Notes under the pieces: model-generated
Databases searched by the model: none
Told to the model about the DNA's origin: nothing
What the model saw: the letters and a program-made list of their open reading frames with translations, nothing else
Shown here: one piece after another, positions 1-8,549 of the stretch
Position numbering within the stretch: position 1 is the first letter of the stretch
Layout of the letters: every line of letters begins with the position of its first letter
NCBI RefSeq assembly: GCF_020329435.1
Contig: NZ_JAGKJK010000009.1
Coordinates: forward strand, 1 to 64,000
DNA length: 64,000 nucleotides
Reading direction: 5' to 3'
DNA from: Bradyrhizobium hereditatis
GTDB taxonomy: Bacteria; Pseudomonadota; Alphaproteobacteria; Rhizobiales; Xanthobacteraceae
Translations under genes and position numbers: made by a program

Positions 1-212
1 TAGATGTAGAGCTTGAGCATAGTGCGGGGGTGATAGCTGGGGCGGCCAGTGTCGAGTGGCTGAACACCGATGAACCCCAGCTTGTCGAGATCAAGACTGT
101 CGACGAACACGTCGACCGCTCGCACCGGATTATCCTTGGTCACATAGTCATCGAGCGACGCCGGAAACAGGGTGCTCTGCCCGCGATCTAACCCTTCAAC
201 AAAGCGTTTCAT
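1..212 (-). CDS. IS1182/IS5-type transposase, N-terminal part (runs off the window)
   Basis: Read on the minus strand from the ATG at 212, this gives MKRFVEGLDRGQSTLFPASL, followed by a stretch with VTKDNPVRAVDVFVDSLDLD and then GRPSYHPRTMLKLYIY. That is the typical N-terminus (DUF772 region) of IS1182/IS5-like DDE transposases. Only about 70 residues lie in the window, so whether the catalytic part is intact cannot be judged. The frame is open up to the edge. A sequence resembling an IS end (gcgttttcacaca, about 266-278) lies just upstream of the start, which suggests the element ends there. Family assignment rests on motif memory, not a search. Confidence 0.8.
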   Translation of the reverse strand, partial: MKRFVEGLDRGQSTLFPASLDDYVTKDNPVRAVDVFVDSLDLDKLGFIGVQPLDTGRPSYHPRTMLKLYI

Positions 213-280
213 CGGATGCCCCGCAAATCGCAGGGAATCTTATCGCGCGAATCACAGCAAACAGAGCGTTTTCACACAGC
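1..280 (-). mobile_element. End of an insertion sequence (partial)
   Basis: The transposase start at 212 is followed outward by about 65 bp of non-coding DNA ending near gcgttttcacacag (266-279). This resembles the terminal inverted repeats seen on rhizobial IS1182-like elements. The other end is outside the window, so neither the inverted repeat pairing nor a target-site duplication can be checked. The outer boundary is an estimate. Confidence 0.4.
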
Positions 281-353
281 CTGGGCCCCAAGCCGACCGA
301 CTTCGTCGCCTGCGGCTGGTCTGGTATTGAGGGCAGTCCGGACTTCGCATCAG

Positions 354-390
354 CGATCGTTCGACCGCCGCTTGTGACCCGAAGCGGAAA
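354..390 (+). repeat. Short copy of an interspersed repeat (3' core)
   Basis: The segment containing gaccgccgcttgtgaccc followed by gaagcggaaac matches the 3' end of the two longer copies at 884-1006 and 1769-1886. Only the last ~35 bp of the repeat are present here. It lies between the IS end and the next ORF. Confidence 0.6.
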
Positions 391-488
391 CCCATTTCCG
401 AGGCGCGCCACTGGGGACTTCGCCGAGCCAGTCGGCGATGGCGACGGCTTGCAATTGCGGGTGGAAGATCGTAATCGTGCTGCCGCAC

Positions 489-839
489 ATGAAACATCAG
501 CTGATTTCACTTACAGGCCCTGACTACCAAGGGCTATATGTTAAGTTTCTTGGTGCGAATTGTCAGCTCAGATGTAATCTGGGAGAGGCGTCATCGATGG
601 ACCTGTCTTTCGATGAAGTGCGCGCTCTTTTCGCGTCGATCAAGTCAGCCTGTGAAAGTCAGGAAATCGTTAGGGCGAGCATTGGACGTCTTTCGTGGAC
701 AACAGATGCTAGACCGAATCCAAAGCGCCCAGACCAGCTCGTAGTAAAGTTCAGCGGACCACTCGGCTGGGGACATATTGGATTGAGCCGCCGAAGTGTG
801 GTTTCTGCTTGCCAGGAGTTTTCGAGCGCCTTTGGGTGA
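489..839 (+). CDS. Hypothetical protein, 116 aa
   Basis: I chose the internal ATG at 489 (MKHQLISLTGPDYQ) because residues upstream of it in the same frame look like read-through of repeat-derived DNA. The protein is soluble, with no signal peptide or membrane segment. It has a central acidic helix-like stretch (MDLSFDEVRALFASIKSACE) and a C-terminal part with LGWGHIGLSRRSVVSACQEF. I do not recognise a family. It is flanked on both sides by copies of the interspersed repeat, and no operon partner is evident. It could be a cargo gene of the surrounding mobile DNA. Confidence 0.5.
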   Translation: MKHQLISLTGPDYQGLYVKFLGANCQLRCNLGEASSMDLSFDEVRALFASIKSACESQEIVRASIGRLSWTTDARPNPKRPDQLVVKFSGPLGWGHIGLSRRSVVSACQEFSSAFG

Positions 840-883
840 AGGTTCGATCGAGACTTGCCGATAAGGGTGCGCAACGAGCACTC

Positions 884-1006
884 GATGTCTCGATCTGGCC
901 CTTAGCCGCCGAACTGCCTTTGAGCGGTCGCAAAGGCGGCTCTCAGAAGAAAACCCGGACCTGTCGAGATGAGCGGCCGGACCGCCGCTTGTGACCCGAA
1001 CCGGAA
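884..1006 (+). repeat. Interspersed ~120-bp repeat, copy 1
   Basis: It begins gatgtctcgatctggccctt and ends gaccgccgcttgtgaccc plus gaaccggaag. It aligns almost end to end with 1769-1886. Internally it carries self-complementary blocks (gagcggtcgcaaaggcggctctc and gagcggccggaccgccgctt, both able to fold back), so a structured intergenic element is likely. The two full copies flank the 217-aa membrane protein gene in direct orientation. Confidence 0.75.
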
Positions 1007-1082
1007 GTAGTCACTCACTTGATCTGATATCAGCCTTCAGTATGGTCACGTTGATGGAAACAGACCCTACAACCTCATAGTC

Positions 1083-1736
1083 ATGCAATCTCTTTTGACT
1101 TACTTGGGGACTATAATCCTCTACATTCTTGCTTGTGTGCTGTTCTACTTCCTTCGCACAATGCGCGTGCCATCACGGGGCGGCTGGATTTATCGTGACG
1201 ATGACCCAAGAATGTATTGGGCTCTGGTATCGTTATTTTGCGTGCAAATTGGTGTTCTGGTTTTTGGGCTAATTCTCTACAACTGGGCCAAGCTCAAGAT
1301 GGCATCTTCCGTCTGGCCTTCAACTGCTGTCGAACGGGATATTGCGGCGGCGTTACGAATTTTCTTACCGTTCGTGGGGGCGTTTCTAGCCAGCCGCTTG
1401 ATCTACGGATGGATCAGTAAGACTGGACGCCAGTCCGCTGATTTTTCGCCAACGGTCGCCTCGGTTCTAACGACACCTCTTCTCGCTTTTGCTTACTTGA
1501 CCGGGGCAATGAGAGTTTTTGTGGCCGGTGACATGAGGGATCTATTTATCATGATCGGCAAGGACTTGGTCTTGTTTGGTCCAGTCTTTCTGGTTCTCAC
1601 GCCGCTACTCGTGATTTATCTCCGGGGAGGATTTCGAGAGAGAAGGATATCGGGGATAGTTCTCTGTGCCGCGGCTGTCGGTTGCGTGATTTTGGAATTT
1701 GTCGGGCTCTATCTCATTTTTGGCCACACATCGTGA
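1083..1736 (+). CDS. Multi-pass integral membrane protein, unknown function
   Basis: The 217-residue protein is strongly hydrophobic with about six predicted membrane segments, roughly residues 4-24, 46-67, 90-110, 126-146, 156-178 and 193-213. Short polar loops contain RTMRVPSRGGWIYRDDDPRM and WISKTGRQSADFSPT. I see no transporter or enzyme signature. The start is the ATG at 1083, directly after a short AT-rich leader, and the upstream Shine-Dalgarno is weak. Base composition is more AT-rich than the core genes further on, consistent with acquired DNA. It sits between two direct copies of the ~120-bp repeat. Confidence 0.6.
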   Translation: MQSLLTYLGTIILYILACVLFYFLRTMRVPSRGGWIYRDDDPRMYWALVSLFCVQIGVLVFGLILYNWAKLKMASSVWPSTAVERDIAAALRIFLPFVGAFLASRLIYGWISKTGRQSADFSPTVASVLTTPLLAFAYLTGAMRVFVAGDMRDLFIMIGKDLVLFGPVFLVLTPLLVIYLRGGFRERRISGIVLCAAAVGCVILEFVGLYLIFGHTS

Positions 1737-1768
1737 TCGGACGCTGTTGAGACCACTTTTGCGCTGTT

Positions 1769-1886
1769 GATGTCTGGACTTGGCCCTCAGCCGAACTGCC
1801 TATGAGCGGCCGCAAAGGCCGCTCTCAGAGGAGGACCGGACCTGGCGAGCTGAGCGGCCGGACCGCCGCTTGTGACCCAAGGCGGA
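1769..1886 (+). repeat. Interspersed ~120-bp repeat, copy 2
   Basis: This is a direct-orientation copy of 884-1006, beginning gatgtctggacttggccc and ending gaccgccgcttgtgaccc plus aaggcgga. It differs by scattered substitutions and small indels. Together with copy 1 it brackets the membrane protein gene. Confidence 0.75.
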
Positions 1887-1922
1887 CTAAACACTGGTCC
1901 GCCAAGCTCAATGAACAGTAAT

Positions 1923-2177
1923 TTAGCGCTCCGCTTCTGCGGGAGGTCGAACGTGCGTGCCGTGTGCCGGATCTGAAGCGCCACACTGCTCGAAGTTTTG
2001 TCGAGCACGAGTAAGCGACATTGAACCATTAGGGCCGCCCCGGACCTCGTCGGCATCGTGATCGTCTTGCCCGTCGTCCTCCCAAACGCACACAGGGCAA
2101 ATCTCATAGCCGCCTCGCTGGTGCAAGGTCAGGCATTGGCAGCACGGACAACGTACGGACGCCGATTTGCTGGCCAT
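1923..2177 (-). CDS. CPCC family cysteine-rich protein
   Basis: The 84-residue protein begins MASKSASVRCPCCQCLTL and continues GGYEICPVCVWEDDGQDD. This is the hallmark CPCC and CPVC-WEDD arrangement of the Cys_rich_CPCC family (Pfam PF14206 from memory), a small zinc-ribbon-like domain found singly in many bacteria and often near toxin-immunity loci. The C-terminal part (GGPNGSMSLTRARQNFEQCG) also fits the family. The two CxxC-type pairs are presumably metal ligands. The biochemical role is not known to me. It lies alone on the minus strand beside the repeat element. Confidence 0.8.
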   Translation of the reverse strand: MASKSASVRCPCCQCLTLHQRGGYEICPVCVWEDDGQDDHDADEVRGGPNGSMSLTRARQNFEQCGASDPAHGTHVRPPAEAER

Positions 2178-2235
2178 GCGATTCCCCTACTGAGCGGAGC
2201 GCCTGATCGACAACCGAACGATATCATGATCGACG

Positions 2236-2509
2236 ATGAGCGCTCTTAGCGCTTTCGAACGACCTGATCGACGTAGCTATCATCGAGGTCAAGACCAACC
2301 ATTGCACGCTTTATAGTCCGTGGACAGAACCCGAGCGCCAAAACGTCAATCGGGTTCTTGCCGCGACCGGATGTATTCCCCGTAATCTTATCGATGTCTT
2401 GGTCCTACATCGTGCGAGCCCTCCGCGGGTCGCGTGGTTGCCTGCGGTAGCGGCGCTCGGTCCGCGCGTTTTGCCGTTAATTTGGAAAATGGTGGGGGGT
2501 GTGATCTAG
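2236..2509 (+). pseudogene. Open-frame remnant, possibly 3' end of a nuclease-like gene
   Basis: An open frame without a usable start codon runs from just after a stop near 2235 to the TAG at 2507-2509. Its translation includes NDLIDVAIIEVKTNHCTLYS and PWTEPERQNVNRVLAATG, which look like genuine protein. D...IEVK-T is reminiscent of PD-(D/E)XK nuclease cores, but that is only a resemblance. No start, no ribosome-binding site and no partner gene are seen, so I treat it as a gene fragment. Confidence 0.3.
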
Positions 2510-2515
2510 TTCACA
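2500..2515 (+). promoter_or_regulatory. Perfect CRP-type palindrome
   Basis: TGTGATCTAGTTCACA is an exact TGTGA-N6-TCACA palindrome, the textbook recognition pattern for CRP/FNR-superfamily regulators. It lies about 140 bp upstream of the LGFP/metallophosphoesterase start at 2653, a plausible but rather distal activator position. A T/A-rich stretch (ttaagcatggtttaaaaaac, 2525-2544) follows and could hold the promoter. Which regulator binds is unknown. Confidence 0.5.
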
Positions 2516-2652
2516 GTGTTTCATTTAAGCATGGTTTAAAAAACTACGGTGCCTCAGCTTAGCTAGGCGCTTGTTGGGCAAGGCGTGAACTCGCTAGTCT
2601 GTCGGCTCGAAATATCGCGTGATAATCCGCTGCTCACCTCAAGGAGGCAGCC

Positions 2653-5367
2653 ATGTCCGCAATCGACGACAAGCACAACCAACTGAAGTCGAATGGCTTC
2701 GATCTTGGTACCCCACTTGGATCGGAAGAAGCAGCAGCGGCCGGCGGACGCGTGCGCAAGTACCAGCACGGGCACATCTATTGGCACAGTAATACCGGCG
2801 CACACGAGGTCCATGGAGGCATCCTCACCAAGTATCTCGAGCACGGCGGCCCCGGCATGAATCCGGCGACGGGACGTCGCGATCTCGGATATCCCACGAC
2901 GGACCAGGCGCTTGTTCCCGGCACTTCCACTCCGCGCAGCCGCTTCGAATGGGGCGCCATCTACTGGACGCGCGGCTCGGGAGGCGCCGTGCTGTTCGGC
3001 GCGCTCGCCGGATATCCGCCCGGCCTCGGACTGCCAATCACCGGGAATATTCCAATTGCGGGCGGCCAGGCTGCGTACTTCCAGCGGGGCGTTGTCTTTT
3101 CTGCGCCAGGCGTGCCTGGCGTGGATCGCATCCTCGTTGGACGCCTGAACCTGCCGACCATCGGCAGGCCGATTCTCATCGATCCAACGGCCCACCAGGA
3201 GCGCCGTTTTTACACCCTAATCGAATGGCGCGATATGCCACGCCAGTATTACAACGCCCTGACCGCATGGCGCCCGAGCATCTTCAGCGACCTGTGGAAC
3301 GAGCGGCTCGGGGTCTCATCGGTCGACCACCCGTTTAGCCTGATCCTGATGTCGCCCACGCAGGTGTCCGAGTTCAGCTCCACGCAGTTCATGGTCAACA
3401 TGCGGACCATCGTCGACATCTTTCCGGGAGGTCCGCTCGACTTGCGTGAGCGCACGCTCTACGACCTCAAGCTGCGGCCGCCCAGCGGGGTGGACATTAC
3501 GCTCTCTCATCACTGCATGTACGTGAAGTCAAAGTGGGATCGTTTTGGCCTGTTGCACATCACCGACCTGCACGTAAGCGGCAGGAACGAGCGTTTTCGT
3601 GCCAAGCTCAACGCGTTAGGCTTCAGTGATGCCGCAGAACACTACTCGAATTTTCAGACAAACCTGAAGGACTTCATCCGCTACGCCAACAGGCTTCACA
3701 GTCTGGGAAAAGCCGACCTCGTAATTGCCACGGGTGATCTGGCCGACTACGTAGATGAAGACAGTGAGCCTGCGGAAAGCGACAACTTCGTCCGGCTGCA
3801 TCGGCTCCTGATTGGCGATCCCGTTGAACTGGGATCGCCGCCCGGTGAAGCGCTCCGCATCCCGTTCTTTGCGACGTTCGGAAATCACGATTACCGGCTC
3901 CATCCATACGATCTCCGTGCCGACGTGGACCTCCCGGGCAGCGGCAGCGACAAGGGCATTAACGAGCACGCCGCTCATAACCTGACCGAAAGCGAAGCCA
4001 TCGCCCTTCAGGATGGCCGCACGCCCAAGTACACGGCGTCCAACGCAGAAGCTGGTGCCAGGATGCTGCGGATCGATCAGTTCGATCGTGAGTACGCTTT
4101 CTTCTCCACCACCTTCACCGATCTGCGAAGCTATGTTGTGAAGCTGGGGAAGCACCGCTTGGTGATGCTCGATACCAAGTACGACAGCGGTCTACCGGGG
4201 GAGATCACATTGCTGTACCTGCTTCAACTGAAGTACGGACCGGTTGGCGAATGGAGCGATCTGTGGAGCAGCGGCCAGTTCCATCCCGCCACGCAGAAGC
4301 TGCTGAACGGCGGTGGTCCCGATTCAGTCGGGTTGACGCCGGCGGAGCTTGGAATAGTCAGAAACGCGATCGTTGAAGCGGGAATCGACGGACTTGTGAT
4401 CGTCGGGATGCACTGCCCGCCGTTTCATCCGAGGTTTGGCGAGTATCCCTACTACCAACGCGAAACGCTCCGCCCGACCGCCGATCCAGCGCTGACGGAG
4501 GAATATGTCCGGCGTCGTGGCATCCCGGGCGCAGCCTGGCCGCGCACCGGCACGGCGTACTTCATGGCTGGCGACCTGAGGGATGGCATGGACGATGGGT
4601 ATATCGCGAACGGGGCGCAGGAACTGATCGATATCTGCACCGGACGCAACGTTCCGCGCCCCGTGGACCTAGTCCTATACGGCCATCACCACGAGCGGGT
4701 CGAGCACCGCGTGCGCTGGAACGCGGGCACGGGCTCTGTGGAGTTCTACAACGACTTCTATACCGAAAATCCCTCGACCTACTATCACACCACGAACGTC
4801 ATCCAACAGCCGGACTTGCCGAGGGAAACTCCCATTCAGGTGCGCATAACGGAGGGCGCGTCACCCAGCACCGTACCGACAGTGGTCCGCGGGCACGGCG
4901 GTCCCGGCATTCCGCCCACGCAGTACGGCAGAATCGATACCCCGCCTTATGCCACGCCGCTGAACACGGCTGCCGATCCTGCCGATTGGTGGCGGCGTCA
5001 CCGCCCGCTGTTTGCGCAGACGGCGGCGCTCGGTCCGATGGATGAACGGCAACGCTTCGCGCCTTTCTGGAAGGTCACTCCGCCGCCAAGAAAGTTTCGA
5101 CCGACGATTGAAGGAGAGGAAGCGCACATCGTCGGCACGCTGGGAGCGGGCGTAAGCCTTGAGCGGGTGCCTGCACCACTCGGTCAGCCGTCGTTTCAGG
5201 GCTTCCGGCTGGTTCAAGCGAAGAGCGGCGTCATCGACAAGATGCGCTACGTCACACTGAGTGAGCTGCGTGCGCGTAACTTTGAGATGCCATGGGACCA
5301 GGAGCAGGACGGGCCTATAGGGCCCGTGACGCCAGACCAGCCAGTTGAGCCGCCGATCGTGGGCTGA
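2653..5367 (+). CDS. LGFP-repeat metallophosphoesterase
   Basis: The 904-residue protein combines two modules. Residues ~18-155 hold three LGFP-type repeats (pattern G-xIYW...G...LGxP), found in proteins bound to cell-envelope polymers. The catalytic core is calcineurin-like: HITDLHVSG (~residue 302), TGDLADY (~361), FGNHDYR (~409), VGMHCPPFH (~584) and YGHHHERVEH (~676). This is the full set of dimetal ligands (DxH, GD, GNHD, H, GHxH). No signal peptide is visible, so localisation is uncertain. The start is firm: AAGGAGG lies 8 bp upstream of ATG. The 3' end of the gene was duplicated and decayed at 7765-8145. The substrate cannot be inferred; phosphodiesters or phosphoesters are typical of the superfamily. 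Confidence 0.85.
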   Translation: MSAIDDKHNQLKSNGFDLGTPLGSEEAAAAGGRVRKYQHGHIYWHSNTGAHEVHGGILTKYLEHGGPGMNPATGRRDLGYPTTDQALVPGTSTPRSRFEWGAIYWTRGSGGAVLFGALAGYPPGLGLPITGNIPIAGGQAAYFQRGVVFSAPGVPGVDRILVGRLNLPTIGRPILIDPTAHQERRFYTLIEWRDMPRQYYNALTAWRPSIFSDLWNERLGVSSVDHPFSLILMSPTQVSEFSSTQFMVNMRTIVDIFPGGPLDLRERTLYDLKLRPPSGVDITLSHHCMYVKSKWDRFGLLHITDLHVSGRNERFRAKLNALGFSDAAEHYSNFQTNLKDFIRYANRLHSLGKADLVIATGDLADYVDEDSEPAESDNFVRLHRLLIGDPVELGSPPGEALRIPFFATFGNHDYRLHPYDLRADVDLPGSGSDKGINEHAAHNLTESEAIALQDGRTPKYTASNAEAGARMLRIDQFDREYAFFSTTFTDLRSYVVKLGKHRLVMLDTKYDSGLPGEITLLYLLQLKYGPVGEWSDLWSSGQFHPATQKLLNGGGPDSVGLTPAELGIVRNAIVEAGIDGLVIVGMHCPPFHPRFGEYPYYQRETLRPTADPALTEEYVRRRGIPGAAWPRTGTAYFMAGDLRDGMDDGYIANGAQELIDICTGRNVPRPVDLVLYGHHHERVEHRVRWNAGTGSVEFYNDFYTENPSTYYHTTNVIQQPDLPRETPIQVRITEGASPSTVPTVVRGHGGPGIPPTQYGRIDTPPYATPLNTAADPADWWRRHRPLFAQTAALGPMDERQRFAPFWKVTPPPRKFRPTIEGEEAHIVGTLGAGVSLERVPAPLGQPSFQGFRLVQAKSGVIDKMRYVTLSELRARNFEMPWDQEQDGPIGPVTPDQPVEPPIVG

Positions 5368-5555
5368 CGCGAGCGCACCTCGGCCGGATTGGGCGACCGC
5401 CTGGAGGATTGAGCACGCCCACCCGCCGCCTCTGCCAGCAGCGCCTGGGCACGCCGGCACAACCAGCAGCGAGACCGCGATCCCGGCGGCCGCGCCAAGG
5501 GCTACTTCGAGCACCCGGGGATCGGCGCATCCCGTTGCGATACAAGGAGAACCCC

Positions 5556-7619
5556 ATGCTGAAGAGATTGCTTCTCGTGGCTGGCGCGGTGCTCATCTTC
5601 GCCGCCGCAGTGATATCCGCGCCGGAGGCCACCTCGCCCAGACGGGAGATCGGAATCGGCAGGCTGCCGGGAGAGCCGGAGCGAATTGTGCGGCGATGCG
5701 ACAACGAGCACCGCGTGCAGACATCAGATCACTTGGAGCAGGTCTTGCGCTCGAATTTCGTCGGTTGCGTCATCGTCGCCAAGGACAAGTTTCTGAACAT
5801 GACGGGGCGATCCGAAATCCCGATCAGGGGCGGCGTAACATTGATGGGCGAACGGGGCGAACTAGGGAGCCGGCCAAGTCTGTTCACTGACGCCAAGTGC
5901 CTTGATCCTTCAGTGCAGCCGCGATCCGACGCTTGCAAGGGCTATTCGCTCTTCGTGATCACCGAAAACAACATCTCGGTCACCGGCTTGCATCTGCGCG
6001 GGCCGGCGAAGGGCAGCCGCAGCAGCCAGCAGCCGTACATCGATGGCATCACCATCACCGCCGATCCCAATATGAAGCTCGGGCGCGGAATCTATATAGC
6101 GGAGAATGAATTTGACGAATGGACGGGCAGCGCCGTCGGGATTGGTAGCACGAACAAAGCTCGCACGCCGGAACAATATCAAGCTGAATGGACAGCCCTT
6201 ACTAAAGACGATGCAGGACTGATCCGCGTCGATCGCAACTTTTTTCACCACAATGCGCGCGACGGCGGCGGCTACGGCGTGACCGTAGGTAGCGGTGCCT
6301 TCGCGGCCATCACGGGCAATGTGTTTGACTTCAACAGGCACGCAGTGGCTTCAGACGGCTTTGCCAAGTCGGGTTACATCGCTCGCTTCAATTACGTTCT
6401 GCAAGGTGGTTTCATGCAGGACAGCTTCTACAATCAACACTTCGATGTGCATGGCACTAATGACACAAACGGCGACAACAAGAGCACTGGTTATGGTGGG
6501 ACTGCAGGTGACTATTACGAGATTGCCTACAACACTATTCGCGGCGCTCAGGAATATGCCTGCGTCATCATCTGCCTGAAAACGCGTCCTGCCCTGATGC
6601 TGCGTGGTAAGCCGACGTCAGGGATGCGTTTCGATGCGAACGTCGTGGTTCATGGTGATCTCGATGCAGCTGTTTCGTTGAAAATGGAGAAGAATGATAC
6701 GGGATGGGGCGAAGACCACGGGGCTTTCAGTTTCAGCGCTGCTGGGAATCAGTTCGGCACTGACCGTTCGGATGATCTCGCTACCGGCGATTTCGACGGC
6801 GACGGACGGACGGATGTGCTTGTCGCTACGGGCACCGCCTGGTTCTTCTCGCCGGGCGGACAGGGCGCGTGGGAGTTTCTACATGCCTCAGACAAGCTTA
6901 CTCGCGAATTGGGCTTCGCCGACATCGACAACGATGGATTCACCGACGTGCTCTATCGCGATGGCGCCGGCAATCTTGGCTTCGTGAAAAGTGGCCGAGT
7001 GCCCCTGCAGCCGCTGACTACAACGCCGGAGCCTTTGGCGAACCTGCGGTTCGGAGATTTTGACGGCGACGACCTGACAGACATCTTTTACACGCGCAAC
7101 GGTCGGTGGTGGGTTTGGTATGGCAGGCTGAAAGAGTGGCAGTCGACGCAAAGTTCCGGCTACGCTGTCTCCGATTTCCTGTTCGGTGAGTTCGACGCGC
7201 AGAAGGGAACCGACGTCGCTGTCATTACCGGCGGCAAGTGGCAAATTTCGAGTGGCGCAACAGGCTCCTGGACGGAGCTGAACTCCTTGCAGAGATCGAA
7301 CTTCCGAGGCGGTGTTGTCGCCGATTTTGATGGCGACGGTAGGAGCGACATCGCCTTCGATGACGGCTCGCAGATGTGGAGCTACAGCCCTGGCGGTGCT
7401 GGCGCGCTGCGAGCCCTGCGCGAGGGAGACGGACAGTCGGCCGCGTATCCGGAGCTGAGCCGATTGCTTGTCGGCTACTTCGACGGCGATCGACGCGCCA
7501 AGGTCGTCAGCTACTATGTGCCTTCCAGCGAATCCATGCCGGCTCCGAACCACTTCATGATTTGGCGCGGCGGGCTCCGGGACCGGTTCGAAAAACGCTC
7601 CTGGCACGCGATGCGCTAG
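5556..7619 (+). CDS. Exported protein with right-handed beta-helix-like region and FG-GAP/VCBS repeats
   Basis: The start is the ATG at 5556, preceded by aaggaga. It gives a clear signal peptide (MLKRLLLVAGAVLIFAAAVISA), so the longer upstream frame is rejected. The mature 687-aa precursor has two parts. Residues ~30-390 resemble a pectate-lyase-like parallel beta-helix (NNISVTGLHLRG, DRNFFHHNARDGGGYGV, SGAFAAITGNVFDFN). Residues ~395-680 hold FG-GAP/VCBS repeats with calcium-loop patterns DFDGDGRTDV, DIDNDGFTDV, DFDGDDLTDI and DFDGDGRSDI. This suggests a secreted polysaccharide-active or adhesive protein. Catalytic residues are not obvious. It follows the phosphoesterase on the same strand after 188 bp. 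Confidence 0.75.
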   Translation: MLKRLLLVAGAVLIFAAAVISAPEATSPRREIGIGRLPGEPERIVRRCDNEHRVQTSDHLEQVLRSNFVGCVIVAKDKFLNMTGRSEIPIRGGVTLMGERGELGSRPSLFTDAKCLDPSVQPRSDACKGYSLFVITENNISVTGLHLRGPAKGSRSSQQPYIDGITITADPNMKLGRGIYIAENEFDEWTGSAVGIGSTNKARTPEQYQAEWTALTKDDAGLIRVDRNFFHHNARDGGGYGVTVGSGAFAAITGNVFDFNRHAVASDGFAKSGYIARFNYVLQGGFMQDSFYNQHFDVHGTNDTNGDNKSTGYGGTAGDYYEIAYNTIRGAQEYACVIICLKTRPALMLRGKPTSGMRFDANVVVHGDLDAAVSLKMEKNDTGWGEDHGAFSFSAAGNQFGTDRSDDLATGDFDGDGRTDVLVATGTAWFFSPGGQGAWEFLHASDKLTRELGFADIDNDGFTDVLYRDGAGNLGFVKSGRVPLQPLTTTPEPLANLRFGDFDGDDLTDIFYTRNGRWWVWYGRLKEWQSTQSSGYAVSDFLFGEFDAQKGTDVAVITGGKWQISSGATGSWTELNSLQRSNFRGGVVADFDGDGRSDIAFDDGSQMWSYSPGGAGALRALREGDGQSAAYPELSRLLVGYFDGDRRAKVVSYYVPSSESMPAPNHFMIWRGGLRDRFEKRSWHAMR

Positions 7620-7764
7620 TGGATCCAGCCTGACAGGCGACTTCTTGCGATTCTCTTGCTGGGTCAATGGTGTGAGTCTGCGCTATGTACCAAGGAACCT
7701 CTATTACCGTCACACGAAGGGTCGCCGCCGGGTGGAGGCGATCCTTCGGGATTGCAACAACCCG

Positions 7765-8145
7765 CCGACGCATGTCTGGGGGCGGGTCGAGCTCCGCGTG
7801 CGCTGGGACACGAGCACAGGCTCCGTGGAGTTCTACAACGACGTCTATGCCGAAAATCCCTCGACCTACTATCACACCACAACCGTGATCGATCGCCCGA
7901 CTTGCTGAGAGGAACCTCCAATTCAGGTGCGGCAGAATCGATACCCCGCCAATGCCGCGCCGCTGAACACGGCTACCGATCCCGCCGATTGGTGCGCCGC
8001 CACCGCTCGCTGTTGTCCGATCGACGAACGGCAACGTTTCGCGCCTTTCTGGAAGGTCACTCCACCGCCGAGACGGTTTCGACCGACGATTGAAGGAGAG
8101 GAAGCGCACATCGTCGGCACGCTTGAGGACATTGTAATCCGCTGA
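7765..8145 (+). pseudogene. Decayed duplicate of the metallophosphoesterase 3' region
   Basis: Two consecutive frames reproduce the C-terminal part of the protein at 2653-5367. First comes RVRWDTSTGSVEFYNDVYAE and NPSTYYHTT, ending in a stop at 7908. Then NAAPLNTATDPADW and DERQRFAPFWKVTPPPRRF continue in another frame to the stop at 8145. The parent stretch corresponds to about 4690-5160. The segment is internally deleted and frameshifted, so it cannot make a phosphoesterase. It records a tandem duplication with the FG-GAP gene now in between. Confidence 0.8.
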
Positions 8146-8234
8146 ATCGAGGAGGTATCGGGGGGCTTTTAACGCTAACCAGCTTAGCGAGGGACTTCTT
8201 GGGATCCTTGCAAGGCCGGCCAGGAGGTAACGTC

Positions 8235-8549
8235 ATGACATGGACACGGGTAGTTCTCACAATGAGCCTTTTGGGTTTCTTCTCAGCTGCTGCGGTAAAT
8301 TTCGCATCTGCGCAGGTGCCCACCCATGCAGATTGCTCTCGGGCCACGGAGAGTTGTAAAAGCAATTGCCGCCAATGGAATTTAAATGTGTCCGTGGTTA
8401 ATGGCTGCCTTACTGGATGCGAAAGAGGACACGCAGAATGCTCGGCGAAAGCGACCGCAGAAAGTAGGAGGCAAGTCAACGAAAGGAGAGGCGGACCGTA
8501 TCAAGAAAGGGGATACGGACCAGGTCAATGCTTGTTCCCGGGATGCTGA
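8235..8549 (+). CDS. Small secreted cysteine-rich protein
   Basis: The start is the ATG at 8235 with a strong AGGAGGT 6 bp upstream. The 104-residue product opens with a Sec-type signal peptide (MTWTRVVLTMSLLGFFSAAA...ASA). The mature part has six cysteines, including ADCSRATESCKSNC and GCLTGCERGHAEC, followed by a basic, glycine-rich end (ERRGGPYQERGYGPGQC). Spaced cysteines suggest disulfide bonding in the periplasm or outside the cell. I do not recognise a named family. Its 3' end overlaps the convergent TPR pseudogene frame by 25 bp. Confidence 0.65.
   Translation: MTWTRVVLTMSLLGFFSAAAVNFASAQVPTHADCSRATESCKSNCRQWNLNVSVVNGCLTGCERGHAECSAKATAESRRQVNERRGGPYQERGYGPGQCLFPGC

Noticed and set aside
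3616..4155. Minus-strand frame inside the phosphoesterase
   Set aside because: Antisense shadow of a GC-biased gene; no start signal and no motifs.
5409..5555. Upstream extension of the FG-GAP protein
   Set aside because: The signal peptide begins at 5556 with its own AAGGAGA; residues before it are Arg/Pro-rich read-through.
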